A DNA stretch of 64,000 bases from assembly GCA_030145055.1 (NCBI GenBank), contig JAQYWK010000001.1, positions 310,001-374,000 on the forward strand, in the 5' to 3' direction. Both the position numbers and the translations under genes were made by a program. Source of the stretch: Desulfovibrio sp. Lineage in GTDB: Bacteria > Desulfobacterota > Desulfovibrionia > Desulfovibrionales > Desulfovibrionaceae. The notes below the pieces were generated by a model. That model was not told the origin of the DNA, ran no database searches, and worked only from the letters and a program-made list of their open reading frames with translations. Positions 1 to 8,418 of the stretch are shown piece by piece (the first letter of the stretch is position 1; each line of letters starts with the position of its first letter).

Positions 1-470
1 TCGAAAATCCGACCAATGATATAGACGGGTTCTACTGCCCGCGTAAATCATGGTATTTCAATCGGTTCATACTCCATAGTGGATGGTACCCTGACAAACT
101 TTTCCGCATCTACAAGCCTGAAGGAATCAGCATAGGTGGCATCAGACCTCATGAAGAGCTTCGCCCGATAACGAAGGCCGGAGAACTAAAAGGGGATATA
201 ATTCATTACCCCTACGAAAATTTTAATCAGCACCTAGAAAAGATTAATTACTACACCCAAGATGCGGCCGAAGACCTTTATTCGCGTGGTAAACGAGGTT
301 CTCTCGGCAGCGCTATAAGTCATGGAATAGGTAAATTTTTAAAACAATACATACTCAAGCAGGGTTTTCTAGATGGCCGTGCAGGGTTCATAATCGCTGT
401 GCACGGCTTCTTTTACACCTTTCAAAAATATATCCGGCTTGCTGAACTAGAACTGAAGGATAAAAAATGA
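1..470 (+). CDS. Glycosyltransferase family 2, WaaE/KdtX-like, C-terminal part
   Basis: Only the last ~155 residues are inside the window; the reading frame is open from base 3 to the TGA at 468-470. The visible part has the C-terminal features of WaaE-type GT2 enzymes: a GWYPD segment followed by a basic KLFRIYK stretch, an HYPYEN segment, a conserved NYYTQDAAE block and a hydrophobic amphipathic tail with GFLDGRAGF. In this family the enzyme transfers a sugar to the LPS core or a similar acceptor at the inner face of the cytoplasmic membrane. The catalytic N-terminal domain lies upstream, so the donor sugar cannot be guessed. Its stop overlaps the next start (ATGA), so it is translationally coupled to the amino-sugar genes that follow. 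Confidence 0.8.
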   Translation, partial: ENPTNDIDGFYCPRKSWYFNRFILHSGWYPDKLFRIYKPEGISIGGIRPHEELRPITKAGELKGDIIHYPYENFNQHLEKINYYTQDAAEDLYSRGKRGSLGSAISHGIGKFLKQYILKQGFLDGRAGFIIAVHGFFYTFQKYIRLAELELKDKK

Positions 471-883
471 TTAATGAAGATAAACCACATATTATCAATC
501 TTCCAAAAATAGAAGATAATCGCGGCAACCTGACTTTCATTGAAAACAGCCGTCATATTCCCTTTGATATCAAAAGAGTTTATTATCTCTATGACGTCCC
601 TGGCGGAGAGTCGCGCGGCGGGCACGCTCATAAAGAATTAAGGCAATACATCATTGCCGCATCAGGCAGCTTTGATGTAGTATTGGATGATGGAAAAACT
701 AAAACAACGTTTTCACTTAATCGCTCATACTATGGCCTTTACGTTCCAAAAATGACTTGGCGTGAACTGGAAAATTTTTCATCTGGCTCTGTATGCCTTG
801 TCCTAGCATCGGAATATTACGATCCGGCTGATTACTACTACACCTATGAAGACTTCATGAAGGCGGTAAGAACTAATGACTAA
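467..883 (+). CDS. fdtA: dTDP-4-dehydro-6-deoxyglucose 3,4-ketoisomerase, FdtA/QdtA family
   Basis: A 138-residue cupin of the WxcM/FdtA family. It shifts the keto group of dTDP-4-keto-6-deoxyglucose from C4 to C3, which commits the sugar to a 3-amino-3,6-dideoxyhexose (Fuc3N or Qui3N). The expected catalytic histidines are seen in GGHAHKELRQ (about residues 51-60), followed by the beta-barrel strand with VVLDDG and the C-terminal YYDPADYYY segment. Length is normal for the family. It overlaps the previous gene by 4 bases (ATGA) and the following aminotransferase by 8 bases, and the pair is the usual fdtA-fdtB arrangement. Whether the product is the galacto (Fdt) or gluco (Qdt) isomer cannot be read from the sequence. 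Confidence 0.85.
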   Translation: MINEDKPHIINLPKIEDNRGNLTFIENSRHIPFDIKRVYYLYDVPGGESRGGHAHKELRQYIIAASGSFDVVLDDGKTKTTFSLNRSYYGLYVPKMTWRELENFSSGSVCLVLASEYYDPADYYYTYEDFMKAVRTND

Positions 884-1970
884 AATCAAATTTCTAGATG
901 TAGGCTGGACCTACACAACCCTTGCAGCCAGGTTTGATGGCGCGGCAAAAAGAGTTTTCGAGTCAGGCTGGTATATCCTAGGTGATGAATTAAAAGCATT
1001 CGAAAATGAATTCGCATCGTATACCGGAGCCAAGCACTGCATTGGAACCGGCAACGGCCTGGATTCCTTAGAGCTAGCCCTACGAGCCGCAGGAGTCGGA
1101 CCTGGCGACGATGTTATGGTTCCCTCAAACACATTCATTGCCACGTGGCTTGCCGTAACCCGCACAGGGGCAAACATAGTCCCCGTTGAGCCCATTGAGG
1201 CCACCTACAACATGGATCCTGCCAAACTTGAGCAGGCCATGACCAAAAACACTAAAGCAATCATTCCGGTTCATCTTTACGGTCAGCCCGCAGATATGGA
1301 CCCAATAATGGCTTTTGCTGAAGCACATTCTCTATTCGTACTAACAGACGCGGCGCAAGCTCACGGCTCTTTCTATAAAGGAAGAATGAGCGGAACTTTA
1401 GGCCACGCTGCAGCTTTCAGTTTTTACCCCGGTAAAAATCTAGGAGCTTTCGGCGACGGTGGAGCAATCACGACGACCGACGAAACAATCGCCAATAAAA
1501 TCCGCAATATCGGAAACTACGGTTCATCGGAAAAGTATGTCCACGACTCTTTAGGATTCAATAGCAGACTGGATGAAATGCAGGCAGCTTTCCTTCGAAT
1601 CAAGCTTGAATTGCTCGATGACTGGAACTGGCGCAGAAGAAATATCGCAGATATTTACTTAAAAGGATTAAAAGATACTCCTTTAATTTTACCAGTAGTA
1701 GAAGAATGGGCACAACCAGTTTGGCACCTATTCGTAGTTCGCTGTAAAAGCAGAAACGCTTTAATAACTCACCTAAAAGAAAGCGGCATAGAAACGGGCA
1801 TTCACTACCCAACGCCGCCACACAAACAGGGTGCATACAAACATATGTCCCACCTTTCACTGCCAATTAGTGAAGCAATTCACCGCGAAGTAGTATCCCT
1901 ACCAATTGGGCCGCACATAACAGCAGGCCAAGCCGAATACGTAGTAAACGCAATCAAAGAATTCTACTAA
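876..1970 (+). CDS. fdtB: dTDP-3-amino-3,6-dideoxyhexose transaminase, FdtB/QdtB-like
   Basis: A 364-residue DegT/DnrJ/EryC1-family PLP aminotransferase. It would convert the 3-keto sugar made by FdtA into dTDP-3-amino-3,6-dideoxyhexose using glutamate. Visible family features are the TGNGLDSLELAL substrate and PLP-phosphate segment (about residues 57-68), DAAQAHG (PLP ring aspartate) and SFYPGKNLGAFGDGGA, with the Schiff-base lysine at about residue 187. The C-terminal HYPTPPH segment is typical of sugar transaminases. It overlaps fdtA by 8 bases. The N-acetyltransferase that usually follows (fdtC/qdtC) is not here: the next feature is an insertion sequence, so the operon may have been interrupted or may end at this gene. 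Confidence 0.85.
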   Translation: MTKIKFLDVGWTYTTLAARFDGAAKRVFESGWYILGDELKAFENEFASYTGAKHCIGTGNGLDSLELALRAAGVGPGDDVMVPSNTFIATWLAVTRTGANIVPVEPIEATYNMDPAKLEQAMTKNTKAIIPVHLYGQPADMDPIMAFAEAHSLFVLTDAAQAHGSFYKGRMSGTLGHAAAFSFYPGKNLGAFGDGGAITTTDETIANKIRNIGNYGSSEKYVHDSLGFNSRLDEMQAAFLRIKLELLDDWNWRRRNIADIYLKGLKDTPLILPVVEEWAQPVWHLFVVRCKSRNALITHLKESGIETGIHYPTPPHKQGAYKHMSHLSLPISEAIHREVVSLPIGPHITAGQAEYVVNAIKEFY

Positions 1971-2025
1971 ACAGAACCAATTACGCAATTCACAAAAATA
2001 CCATGTCAGCACTCCCCTGTTTAAT

Positions 2026-2040
2026 CTGGTAGTATACCAG
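2026..2040 (+). repeat. Hairpin before the transposase start
   Basis: CTGGTA-GTA-TACCAG is a perfect 6-bp stem with a 3-base loop. It lies between the left inverted repeat and the transposase ribosome binding site (AGGAGG at about 2056-2061). It may limit read-through translation into the transposase or be part of the end recognised during transposition. The role is not known. Confidence 0.4.
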
Positions 2041-2067
2041 TAAATATGAAACTAGCAGGAGGCTAAC

Positions 2068-3129
2068 ATGGCTAAGTTAACAATATCATCAATTGGTAGG
2101 TTTGTGGAAGGCTTTCAAGGCCAACGCTTTTTCGTAGGAATTGACGTCCATAAGCGTAGTTTTAGCATTGCTCTACTTAGACCCGATGGAATGATCAAAG
2201 ATTGGACAACTCCAGCCGAGGTTAAAGCTGTCACCAACAGACTCACTTCACTTAAAATTCACATAGCAACTGTATGCTATGAGTCTGGACCAACTGGCTT
2301 CGGCCTTGCGCGTAGCCTTCGACATGCAGGAATTAAAGTAATAGTTGCTGCTCCAAGTCGTATTCCTCGCCCTGTTGCGGCTACTAACAAAACCGACAGT
2401 CTTGATTGCAGAAAACTTGCAGAGTTTGCATCTTCAGGATTGATTCGGTCAATTGCAATTCCTAGTGAAAGGGAAGAAGCATTCCGTGCTTTATCGAGAA
2501 GACGCCATCAGCTTACGGATTCATTGCGTAGAGTGAAACAGCGAATCAGGTCTTTGCTGCTTGTTTTGGGAGTAACTGAGCCTGCGGGAATAGATCATTG
2601 GGGAAAAGCATCCGTGCTGGCTCTTGATACTTTGCATCTACCTGCCGGAGCAGCTGAAACACGAGATAGTCTTTTAGACGAGTTGAAATATACAATTCTA
2701 GCTCAAAAGAAAGTGGATTTGCAGTTAAAAGAACTCGCAGAGGAACAAGACGAGGTAATCCGTATTGCCGCAATGAGGTCCGTTCCTGGCGTCGGCAAAG
2801 TCGTTGCAACTACATTCGCAGCGGAAATTTTCAACCCAAAACGCTTTCGAAGAAGCGAAGAAGTTACAGCTTACCTTGGTCTGGCTCCGGTAATTCGGCA
2901 AAGTGGTGGGAGCAAAGGCAAAGCTTACCTTCGCCCTGTTGGTCAGCGGAGATTGCGAAGCCTGCTCATTGAAGCGGCTTGGATATGGAAACAAAAAGAT
3001 GAATGGGCTTGTAACTTTTACAACAGAATTTTGGGCAAACATGGAGTGCCTCAAAAGGCAATTGCCGCGTTAGCCCGAAAATTGGCTGCTTTGCTTTGGA
3101 AGTTAAGTATTCCGAAAGCAACAGCCTAA
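2068..3129 (+). CDS. IS110-family transposase (DEDD recombinase)
   Basis: 353 residues, full length for the family. The N-terminal RuvC-like DEDD domain starts with FFVGIDVHK and shows all four acidic residues in place: D26, E72 (CYESG), D110 and D113 (TDSLDCRK). A helical linker follows, then a helix-hairpin-helix-like SVPGVGKV segment and the Transposase_20 domain. The latter contains YLGLAP and the RQSGGSKG segment, where IS110-family enzymes carry the catalytic serine. The enzyme excises a circular intermediate and inserts it at a sequence specified by a guide RNA in characterised members. A strong ribosome binding site (AGCAGGAGG) precedes the ATG. No frameshift or stop interrupts it, so it looks intact. 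Confidence 0.92.
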   Translation: MAKLTISSIGRFVEGFQGQRFFVGIDVHKRSFSIALLRPDGMIKDWTTPAEVKAVTNRLTSLKIHIATVCYESGPTGFGLARSLRHAGIKVIVAAPSRIPRPVAATNKTDSLDCRKLAEFASSGLIRSIAIPSEREEAFRALSRRRHQLTDSLRRVKQRIRSLLLVLGVTEPAGIDHWGKASVLALDTLHLPAGAAETRDSLLDELKYTILAQKKVDLQLKELAEEQDEVIRIAAMRSVPGVGKVVATTFAAEIFNPKRFRRSEEVTAYLGLAPVIRQSGGSKGKAYLRPVGQRRLRSLLIEAAWIWKQKDEWACNFYNRILGKHGVPQKAIAALARKLAALLWKLSIPKATA

Positions 3130-3130
3130 G

Positions 3131-3306
3131 GGATCGCGGGGGCCTTTTGGGTTGCTTAGATAACGACACAAAAATGGCGATCCAAAATTGATTTGGTACC
3201 GAATCGGTACTTGGTGCCTCAGAGCACGAATAAGAAAAGGAATATCAATACTTACACCGTAGGGTGAGGGGCAACTACGGCCGACAAAAAGTTGTAATTA
3301 TATTTT
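3131..3306 (+). ncRNA. Candidate IS110/IS1111 bridge (seek) RNA region
   Basis: The non-coding segment between the transposase stop and the right inverted repeat has several stems: GGATCGC (3131-3137) with GCGATCC (3177-3183); GTACCGA-A-TCGGTAC just after 3190; and CCGTAG (3257-3262) with CTACGG (3275-3280), enclosing a 12-base loop. IS1111-type elements carry their guide RNA at this position and use internal loops to pair with donor and target DNA. The assignment is by position and fold only; no homologous RNA was compared and the RNA ends are not defined. Confidence 0.4.
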
Positions 3307-3337
3307 ACGGGGTGCTTGACTTTGTGCCGCATAAGAA

Positions 3338-3372
3338 AAAGGTCCGATAGAGATAATCTCTACCGGACCTTT
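3338..3372. terminator. Bidirectional rho-independent terminator
   Basis: A long hairpin: AAAGGTCCG pairs with CGGACCTTT (9 bp) and, after one mismatch, TAGAGA pairs with TCTCTA around a TAA loop. On the minus strand the stem runs straight into TTTTTCTT, so it ends the T2SS/mnmM transcript. On the plus strand it is followed by TTTC and, 10 bases later, a run of eight T, so it can also stop transcripts from the insertion sequence side. Confidence 0.8.
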
Positions 3373-3416
3373 CTAATTGATTTTTTTTCACAAGACCCTG
3401 CCCGTCGGGGACAAAG

Positions 3417-3992
3417 CTACTTAATCTTAGTCAAAAACAACAGACGGATAGGATAACCAGGCTTGTTAGTCATTTCACTCTGAATAACGCGCACAGAATG
3501 GTAATCAAGTGTGCTGCAAAAGTGGCGGACGGCTACATCTTCTTCGTCCCCGCCGGGATGACCTGCATAAATGGCAATGCAGACAAGCCCCCCCACAGCT
3601 AAAAGATCCAATGAATATCTAAGGGCCTCCACGGTCGTGGAAGCCTTGGTAATAACGCTCTTATCACTGCCGGGTAAAAAGCCGAGATTGAACACTACAA
3701 CGCTTACCTTGCCATGAAATTCTGGAGGAATGACCTTGAGCATATTTTCATGCCCAGTCTGAAATAATGTCCAGTTATCAGGCAAACACTCTTCGTCTAA
3801 CTTCTCACGGGTTTGCTCAATGGCTTCGGGCTGTATGTCAAAGCCATAAACATGTCCCTCACTGCCAACCTGCTGAGCAAGGAACACAGTATCATACCCA
3901 TTTCCGACTGTGGCATCAATAGCTACACAGCCAGGCTCAAGGACTTCAAGAAGCACGCATTTCGCATAAGATAGAATATTATTAAGAATCAT
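3417..3992 (-). CDS. mnmM: Class I SAM methyltransferase, MnmM/YtqB family
   Basis: 191 residues matching the family once called 'putative rRNA methylase' and now known in Bacillus as MnmM (YtqB), which methylates 5-aminomethyl-2-thiouridine at the wobble position of tRNA. Visible features are the SAM-binding motif DATVGNGYDT near residues 26-35, an acidic FDIQPEA ribose-binding strand, the family-specific FNLGFLPGSDK segment and YAGHPGGDEE. It begins 37 bases after gspN on the same strand and ends before the bidirectional terminator, so it is probably the last gene of the T2SS transcript. There is no evident functional link to secretion. The family call is firm; the exact tRNA activity is by analogy. 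Confidence 0.8.
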   Translation of the reverse strand: MILNNILSYAKCVLLEVLEPGCVAIDATVGNGYDTVFLAQQVGSEGHVYGFDIQPEAIEQTREKLDEECLPDNWTLFQTGHENMLKVIPPEFHGKVSVVVFNLGFLPGSDKSVITKASTTVEALRYSLDLLAVGGLVCIAIYAGHPGGDEEDVAVRHFCSTLDYHSVRVIQSEMTNKPGYPIRLLFLTKIK

Positions 3993-4029
3993 AGAGTCTC
4001 TTTGGCAAGAAGTGAAAGAGAATGAAAAA

Positions 4030-4764
4030 TTAGAAATTCAAATATTTAGAAAGATTACCAGATTTAGCGAACTGACGTTCCGTATTACCGAAAGTAGCGC
4101 TACCACTGATAGTATAAGTAGAATCTCGCAAACTGTCCCAGTTAAGGGTTGCAGATCCTTTCGCATTAGCAGGAATCGGCATTCCACTGCTAAATGAATT
4201 TAACTGAAATTGATTACCTGAGAGGACAGCATTAACACTGACATCTTCAGCAATAAGCCCACCGGGGATTTCAACCTGCGCTGATCTAAGAACAAGACTT
4301 CCTGACTTCGGTGGTGCTCCCCATTCAGGAAAACTCACATCAGAAGTAATCTTAACCTTACCGCCAAGCCCGTCCATCTTTATAATTCTAGCTAAATCAA
4401 TCCCGCCACTCAAAGTGAGCGCCTTAGACTTGAAAACCTTAGCGGAAAGAACAGGCCCAGTTTTAACCCTTACTTCAAGTAAAGGAGAGAGCCCGGCATA
4501 CACTCCAAGCTGAGGAATAGTTATGATCTGTCCCTTATTGGTGGTGACATAAACATTAGTCACTTCAAAAGAGAGCGGTCCGGCGCTGACAAAATCGCCC
4601 CACTGAATGGTCGCCGCAGATACTTTAGCATCAACCATTTTAAAGACCTGAGACCATACAACTTCCCACGGTAAAAACAAAAAAGCACCAAGAATCAATC
4701 CGCCCATAAACAGGAAGAAACGGCTTAAAACTCTTTTTATGGAGAATTTGGGTATAAATTTCAT
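4030..4764 (-). CDS. gspN: Type II secretion system protein GspN
   Basis: 244 residues with a single N-terminal membrane anchor (about residues 15-35, FFLFMGGLILGAFLFLP) and a beta-rich periplasmic remainder with repeated short strands such as AGPLSFEVTNVYV and GKVKITSDVSF. That is the pattern of GspN, a bitopic inner-membrane accessory protein found in some T2SS operons. GspN is poorly conserved in sequence, so its place as the last gsp gene after gspL and gspM supports the call as much as the sequence does. It lies 9 bases after gspM. Its exact role in secretion is unclear even in studied systems. Confidence 0.75.
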   Translation of the reverse strand: MKFIPKFSIKRVLSRFFLFMGGLILGAFLFLPWEVVWSQVFKMVDAKVSAATIQWGDFVSAGPLSFEVTNVYVTTNKGQIITIPQLGVYAGLSPLLEVRVKTGPVLSAKVFKSKALTLSGGIDLARIIKMDGLGGKVKITSDVSFPEWGAPPKSGSLVLRSAQVEIPGGLIAEDVSVNAVLSGNQFQLNSFSSGMPIPANAKGSATLNWDSLRDSTYTISGSATFGNTERQFAKSGNLSKYLNF

Positions 4765-4773
4765 ATGGCTGGC

Positions 4774-5271
4774 CTACCTGACAAGAATAATCTGCACATC
4801 TGCCAAATCTGGCGTGTCCAGCCTGTGGTTGATTGTAAAAGTAGAAACTCTTAGCCCGCCGCGCACATTAAAATCACGCATTAAGAATACAATTTCCGGA
4901 AGATTCAATGCCTCAAGGATAACCTGAACCCCTTGCCCTGTGTTACTACCAGCCTGAAGCGGACGGAGAGATGTAAGTCTGGTATCAAGCCCAAGATCGC
5001 GAATTACCTGCTGAGCCGCAGTCATAGGTTCGCGGTCCACAAGAGCGCCGCGTGAGGATTCTCCGGCTTTAAGTTGCTCAACTAAAGGTACGGTCTTGCT
5101 GTAGTTCTGCTTGCTTTGCATAGCAACGCGTCCAGCGCTAAGCTGACTTTCATGTAAACCGGACCATATCATAAAAAGCACAAGCGCCCATGCCGCGACA
5201 AGCGCAGCAAAGAAGAGCTTTTGCTTTTCAGCAGGCCAATCCTGCCAGATGAAAAATCTTTCCAGTTCCAT
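4774..5271 (-). CDS. gspM: Type II secretion system protein GspM
   Basis: 165 residues: a short cytoplasmic N-terminus, one transmembrane helix (about residues 20-38, LFFAALVAAWALVLFMIW), a coiled-coil-prone stretch, then a small ferredoxin-like periplasmic domain ending in TPDLADVQIILVR. This is the GspM layout. GspM is an inner-membrane platform protein that pairs with GspL and positions it under the pseudopilus. It lies between gspL and gspN in the standard order. Sequence conservation in the family is low, so the order of neighbours carries weight. Confidence 0.78.
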   Translation of the reverse strand: MELERFFIWQDWPAEKQKLFFAALVAAWALVLFMIWSGLHESQLSAGRVAMQSKQNYSKTVPLVEQLKAGESSRGALVDREPMTAAQQVIRDLGLDTRLTSLRPLQAGSNTGQGVQVILEALNLPEIVFLMRDFNVRGGLRVSTFTINHRLDTPDLADVQIILVR

Positions 5272-5335
5272 AAAAAAGCTACCTTTTAAACACTATTCAA
5301 AAATATATAAATTCAATTTTTGCGAGCAGTTCCAA

Positions 5336-6451
5336 CTAGCGATTGTACTCAGCTCTCAAACTGAAAATAATGCCATCGGGTGCATTTGTGGCCTGCTCCA
5401 GAACAAAGTGGTACTCTCCGCTCGAAGACAGCTTCTCCATCATGCCGTCAAGATCATCATATGAACTGATTTTCCCGCGTATGTTACCAGAATCTGCTCC
5501 AAGATTAATACTTTCAATCTCAATTCCTACAGGAGAACTATCACTCACAAACGAAAGTAAGCCAAGGACATCAACACCCTTGCTTCCACCGCCGCTTTTA
5601 AGTTGGTCAAGCTTGAAAAGAATTTTTCCGTATGGATCTGATCCCGGTGTAGGCCCGAGTGCGGTAACATATACTTCTTTTAATTTAACACGCCATTCAG
5701 CAGCAGCATCCTGACTTAATCCCCAACGGTGATACTGTCCAATTATAAATAATAAACCAATCAAAGTAGTTAAAATAGCTGCAATTATATAGGGCTTAAA
5801 TTCAATAGAAACACTCTTGTCTACCACTGAACTTGTGCCTGAAATCAAATTGAGCCTAGCCCATTTGATTTTTTTATCTTCAAAAACCTTACAAGCTTTC
5901 TCAAGCGTCATGTCTTCGGGATTACCATCAAGTCCCAGCCTGTCATAACGGCTAGTAAATTCACCCTCACCCCCGTTAAAATATGTGAGCTCATCACCGG
6001 AGGCCAAAATCTGCATCCCTTCCTGCCCTTGCCAGCTCCAAACCGATAGCCCTTCAGCGACAGCAGCTCGCCAGCAGACAGTAAAGGCAGAAGTCAGCAC
6101 GGTTGCCCTGCCCAGAACGTCCCGGTGGGTCTCCAAAAATCTATCCAGAAGGTCGTGAGAAGTGTAACCTAAAACAGCTCCGCCGGAAGGGCGCAACACT
6201 TTAAAACCAAAATTCTGGTCTGGAAATGAATAATTCATCTGCATAAGAGTCGCAGACTTCGCATGGCGAGACTTATTCACCCCTTTCGGTTTGAAGAAAA
6301 AGAAAAGAGGATCAGGCAATAGAGCAACCACCGGATATTTGTTCTTAGGATCAGGGCCTTCCGACTCGGAAAGGTTCTTACCATCAAACAACATCCACTG
6401 ATGTTCTTGCTCTGAAAAAGTGAGTATATATACTAATTTTATTGAGGCCAT
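5336..6451 (-). CDS. gspL: Type II secretion system protein GspL
   Basis: 371 residues. The N-terminal ~200 residues form a cytoplasmic domain expected to have the actin-like fold of GspL, which binds the assembly ATPase GspE. A transmembrane helix follows at about residues 222-242 (YIIAAILTTLIGLLFIIGQY), then a periplasmic ferredoxin-like domain with LLSFVSDSSPVGIEIESI and a final strand set. It anchors the ATPase to the inner-membrane platform together with GspM and GspF. The ATPase partner gspE is not found in this window. A gap of 64 bases separates it from gspM. Confidence 0.82.
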   Translation of the reverse strand: MASIKLVYILTFSEQEHQWMLFDGKNLSESEGPDPKNKYPVVALLPDPLFFFFKPKGVNKSRHAKSATLMQMNYSFPDQNFGFKVLRPSGGAVLGYTSHDLLDRFLETHRDVLGRATVLTSAFTVCWRAAVAEGLSVWSWQGQEGMQILASGDELTYFNGGEGEFTSRYDRLGLDGNPEDMTLEKACKVFEDKKIKWARLNLISGTSSVVDKSVSIEFKPYIIAAILTTLIGLLFIIGQYHRWGLSQDAAAEWRVKLKEVYVTALGPTPGSDPYGKILFKLDQLKSGGGSKGVDVLGLLSFVSDSSPVGIEIESINLGADSGNIRGKISSYDDLDGMMEKLSSSGEYHFVLEQATNAPDGIIFSLRAEYNR

Positions 6452-6530
6452 CTATGGCTCTGTCCTATACCTGTAAGTAAGCAGTTTGTCTATTTATCGA
6501 AAAAGATAACTAATTTTGCCAAGCGTTCGT

Positions 6531-7481
6531 TTATTGCGTTGTTTCAAGGAAAGTTACCGACATATCGCTTTGATTAATCAGCTTCGGCAGCTTAGTCTCA
6601 AAAGCTTCAGGTCTAGATATAATATACCTCTTTACCACTCTACACCCGCTCACCTCAGCAGTAACAATCGCTTCAAAAAAACTTGATCTAACCGTTAACA
6701 CAGTGAGCATCTCTCTATAAAGAGCAGAATCAGCCGCGATCCCCGCCACAGCAAGGACCTGACTCAAATCTGTAAATCCTCGAGTATCGCGCCAGTGAAT
6801 AATACTATGAATTTTCCTCGTTAGCTTCGGGAAATAAGCAAGCAAAATTTCCTTTGAAGCAAAATTAATATTGAGGTTCTCATCACCCCACACAGTAAAC
6901 GTATCATCTACCCATTGCCTATCAAAATCCTTCCAGCCACTTACAAGCAATATTTCTTCAGGAGCTTCCAATAAGTCCTGTGAAGGAGCGTAAGATGGAT
7001 ACTGTGATGCATAATAAAGTCTATCCATTTTGTCTAAAGCGGGATTAATGGGCTTACCGACCCACCCTCCTAAACTGCCAAGTAACCTCGGAACATCAAC
7101 TCCGCTAGGAAGAAGGGTTCGCATTATAGATAAAACTTTCTTATTATCATTTAGCTTTGCAAGATTGTTTAAATTCATTTTAGAATTACAGGGGCGCACG
7201 AGATATGAAACATTGCCATCTTGCCACATTCCAGCCCATCGTTCAGTCGAAGTATCAGAAAAAGGCGTATTATCATCTCTAATTTTATCAAAAATCAAAT
7301 TTAATACTTCTTCAGCAATGAAATGAGCATCATATTCACTACGCATCCTACTGGCTTCAATTGCCCCACGAGAACTTACTTCAATAGTCATAAGAGTCAG
7401 CCCCGAAAGGGCCATAAAAATAACCAGAACAAGGACCAGAACTACACCTTTTGAATTTTCTCTGTTCTTATTCAAAAGCAT
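6531..7481 (-). CDS. gspK: Type II secretion system minor pseudopilin GspK
   Basis: Start set at the ATG at 7481, which has GAGAGG seven bases upstream; a TTG at 7499 is in frame but has no such site. The protein is about 316 residues, the large size typical of GspK. The prepilin leader is short, with a probable cut after G12 (KG/VVLVLVLV), and position +5 is not glutamate, as expected for GspK, the pseudopilin that caps the filament tip with GspI and GspJ. The body contains the long alpha-helical insertion and NLNNLAKLN, LNINFASKEIL and GFTDLSQVL segments seen in the family. It overlaps gspJ by 14 bases. Confidence 0.9.
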   Translation of the reverse strand: MLLNKNRENSKGVVLVLVLVIFMALSGLTLMTIEVSSRGAIEASRMRSEYDAHFIAEEVLNLIFDKIRDDNTPFSDTSTERWAGMWQDGNVSYLVRPCNSKMNLNNLAKLNDNKKVLSIMRTLLPSGVDVPRLLGSLGGWVGKPINPALDKMDRLYYASQYPSYAPSQDLLEAPEEILLVSGWKDFDRQWVDDTFTVWGDENLNINFASKEILLAYFPKLTRKIHSIIHWRDTRGFTDLSQVLAVAGIAADSALYREMLTVLTVRSSFFEAIVTAEVSGCRVVKRYIISRPEAFETKLPKLINQSDMSVTFLETTQ

Positions 7482-8055
7482 ATGGAATCCTCTCAACAAT
7501 CAAAGTGCGCTGCCCATCTTCAAATACCAAATTTAATCTTATGGCCTTTATTGAGCGTTTTAAATTAAGGGGCTTAGCCTTGAACTGAACAGCAGATATC
7601 CATGTGCCGTCTTTCCCATCCAAAACTTCTAAAGTCCAAGAAGAAACTCCACGCATCAACTGAAACGAGCTTGCATATGATAATTTATCAGAATCTTCAT
7701 GTCGCCGAATCATGTTTCCTGATAAATCCCAGAAAACAATCACTGGAACAGCTCCATCTTCAAGAAAGTTATTGCTTGTAAGCAACTTAAATCCATCACC
7801 TCCCATCTCCAGGACACTACCTATAGCTCTGTTCTGCATATCTCTATGAAGAATACGCCTAAGCGTAAACATACGAGATGATAGTCCAACATTGCTGCGC
7901 ACGACTTCATTATTTGTTATGGATTGTCCAAGAACCATAGCAACCATACTCATGAGCAAGCCGGACAGAACCAGCCCGACCAAAACCTCAATCAGTGAAA
8001 AGCCCGCTTCCCGTGATGTATGGCAATTTTTATTAATAAAAGAATAGGATCTCAT
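7468..8055 (-). CDS. gspJ: Type II secretion system minor pseudopilin GspJ
   Basis: 195 residues with a clear class III prepilin signal: the peptidase cut would fall after G18 in EAG/FSLIEVLVGLVLSG, leaving phenylalanine at +1 and glutamate at +5. The C-terminal globular part carries the scattered strands typical of GspJ. GspJ joins GspI and GspK in the tip complex of the pseudopilus. It overlaps gspI by 4 bases (ATGA) and gspK by 14 bases, indicating tight translational coupling. Confidence 0.9.
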   Translation of the reverse strand: MRSYSFINKNCHTSREAGFSLIEVLVGLVLSGLLMSMVAMVLGQSITNNEVVRSNVGLSSRMFTLRRILHRDMQNRAIGSVLEMGGDGFKLLTSNNFLEDGAVPVIVFWDLSGNMIRRHEDSDKLSYASSFQLMRGVSSWTLEVLDGKDGTWISAVQFKAKPLNLKRSIKAIRLNLVFEDGQRTLIVERIPYAFE

Positions 8056-8417
8056 CGGTTAGTCAAATTCCTGTGAGAAACGCGGTATACCTTCCACGAC
8101 ATCGTATACTCTCCGCTTCGCGTTTCTATTAAATAATTACCGATGCCAGTAGAAGAAATTGTCTCTAACCCCACCCTGAAATCGCCCTGAGGAGGTCCAG
8201 ACCAGGGAATCCAGCCGGAAGAAACAACTGCCAGTCCATCAGGATATTTATGAGCTAGAATATCCTGAGAAAGATTCAACACATCCCATGAATCTTTAGA
8301 AATTTGTGCCATGAGAGCACTTTGACGCTGTACGCCAAGAAATGAGATGGACAAAGTTGCGGCGATAGTCAAAGCGACTATTATTTCTATGAGTGAAAAT
8401 CCGTTTTTATCCTGCAA
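8052..8417 (-). CDS. gspI: Type II secretion system minor pseudopilin GspI
   Basis: 121 residues, the usual small size. The prepilin leader is only six residues with the cut after G6 in KNG/FSLIEIIVALTIAAT, and glutamate is at +5. GspI forms the core of the GspI-J-K tip complex. It starts one base after gspH ends and overlaps gspJ by 4 bases. Confidence 0.9.
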   Translation of the reverse strand: MQDKNGFSLIEIIVALTIAATLSISFLGVQRQSALMAQISKDSWDVLNLSQDILAHKYPDGLAVVSSGWIPWSGPPQGDFRVGLETISSTGIGNYLIETRSGEYTMSWKVYRVSHRNLTNR

Positions 8418-8418
8418 G

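Larger units (their letters stand above)
2005..3320 (+). mobile_element. IS110-family insertion sequence, IS1111-type layout
   Basis: The element is bounded here by an imperfect inverted repeat: GTCAGCACTCCCC on the left (2005-2017) and, reading inward on the opposite strand from 3320, GTCAAGCACCCCG. The two align with one gap over about 10 of 13 positions. In the IS1111 subgroup such repeats are subterminal, so the true ends probably lie a few bases outside. One transposase gene fills the centre, with a short left flank of about 60 bases and a long structured right flank of about 180 bases, also the IS1111 pattern. No target duplication is expected for this family and none is evident. It sits directly after fdtB and before a bidirectional terminator, in an intergenic gap. 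Confidence 0.6.

Noticed and set aside
1971-2067. Guide RNA upstream of the transposase (IS110-type)
   Set aside because: The upstream flank inside the element is only about 60 bases and holds one small hairpin, while the downstream flank is long and structured, which fits the IS1111 arrangement.
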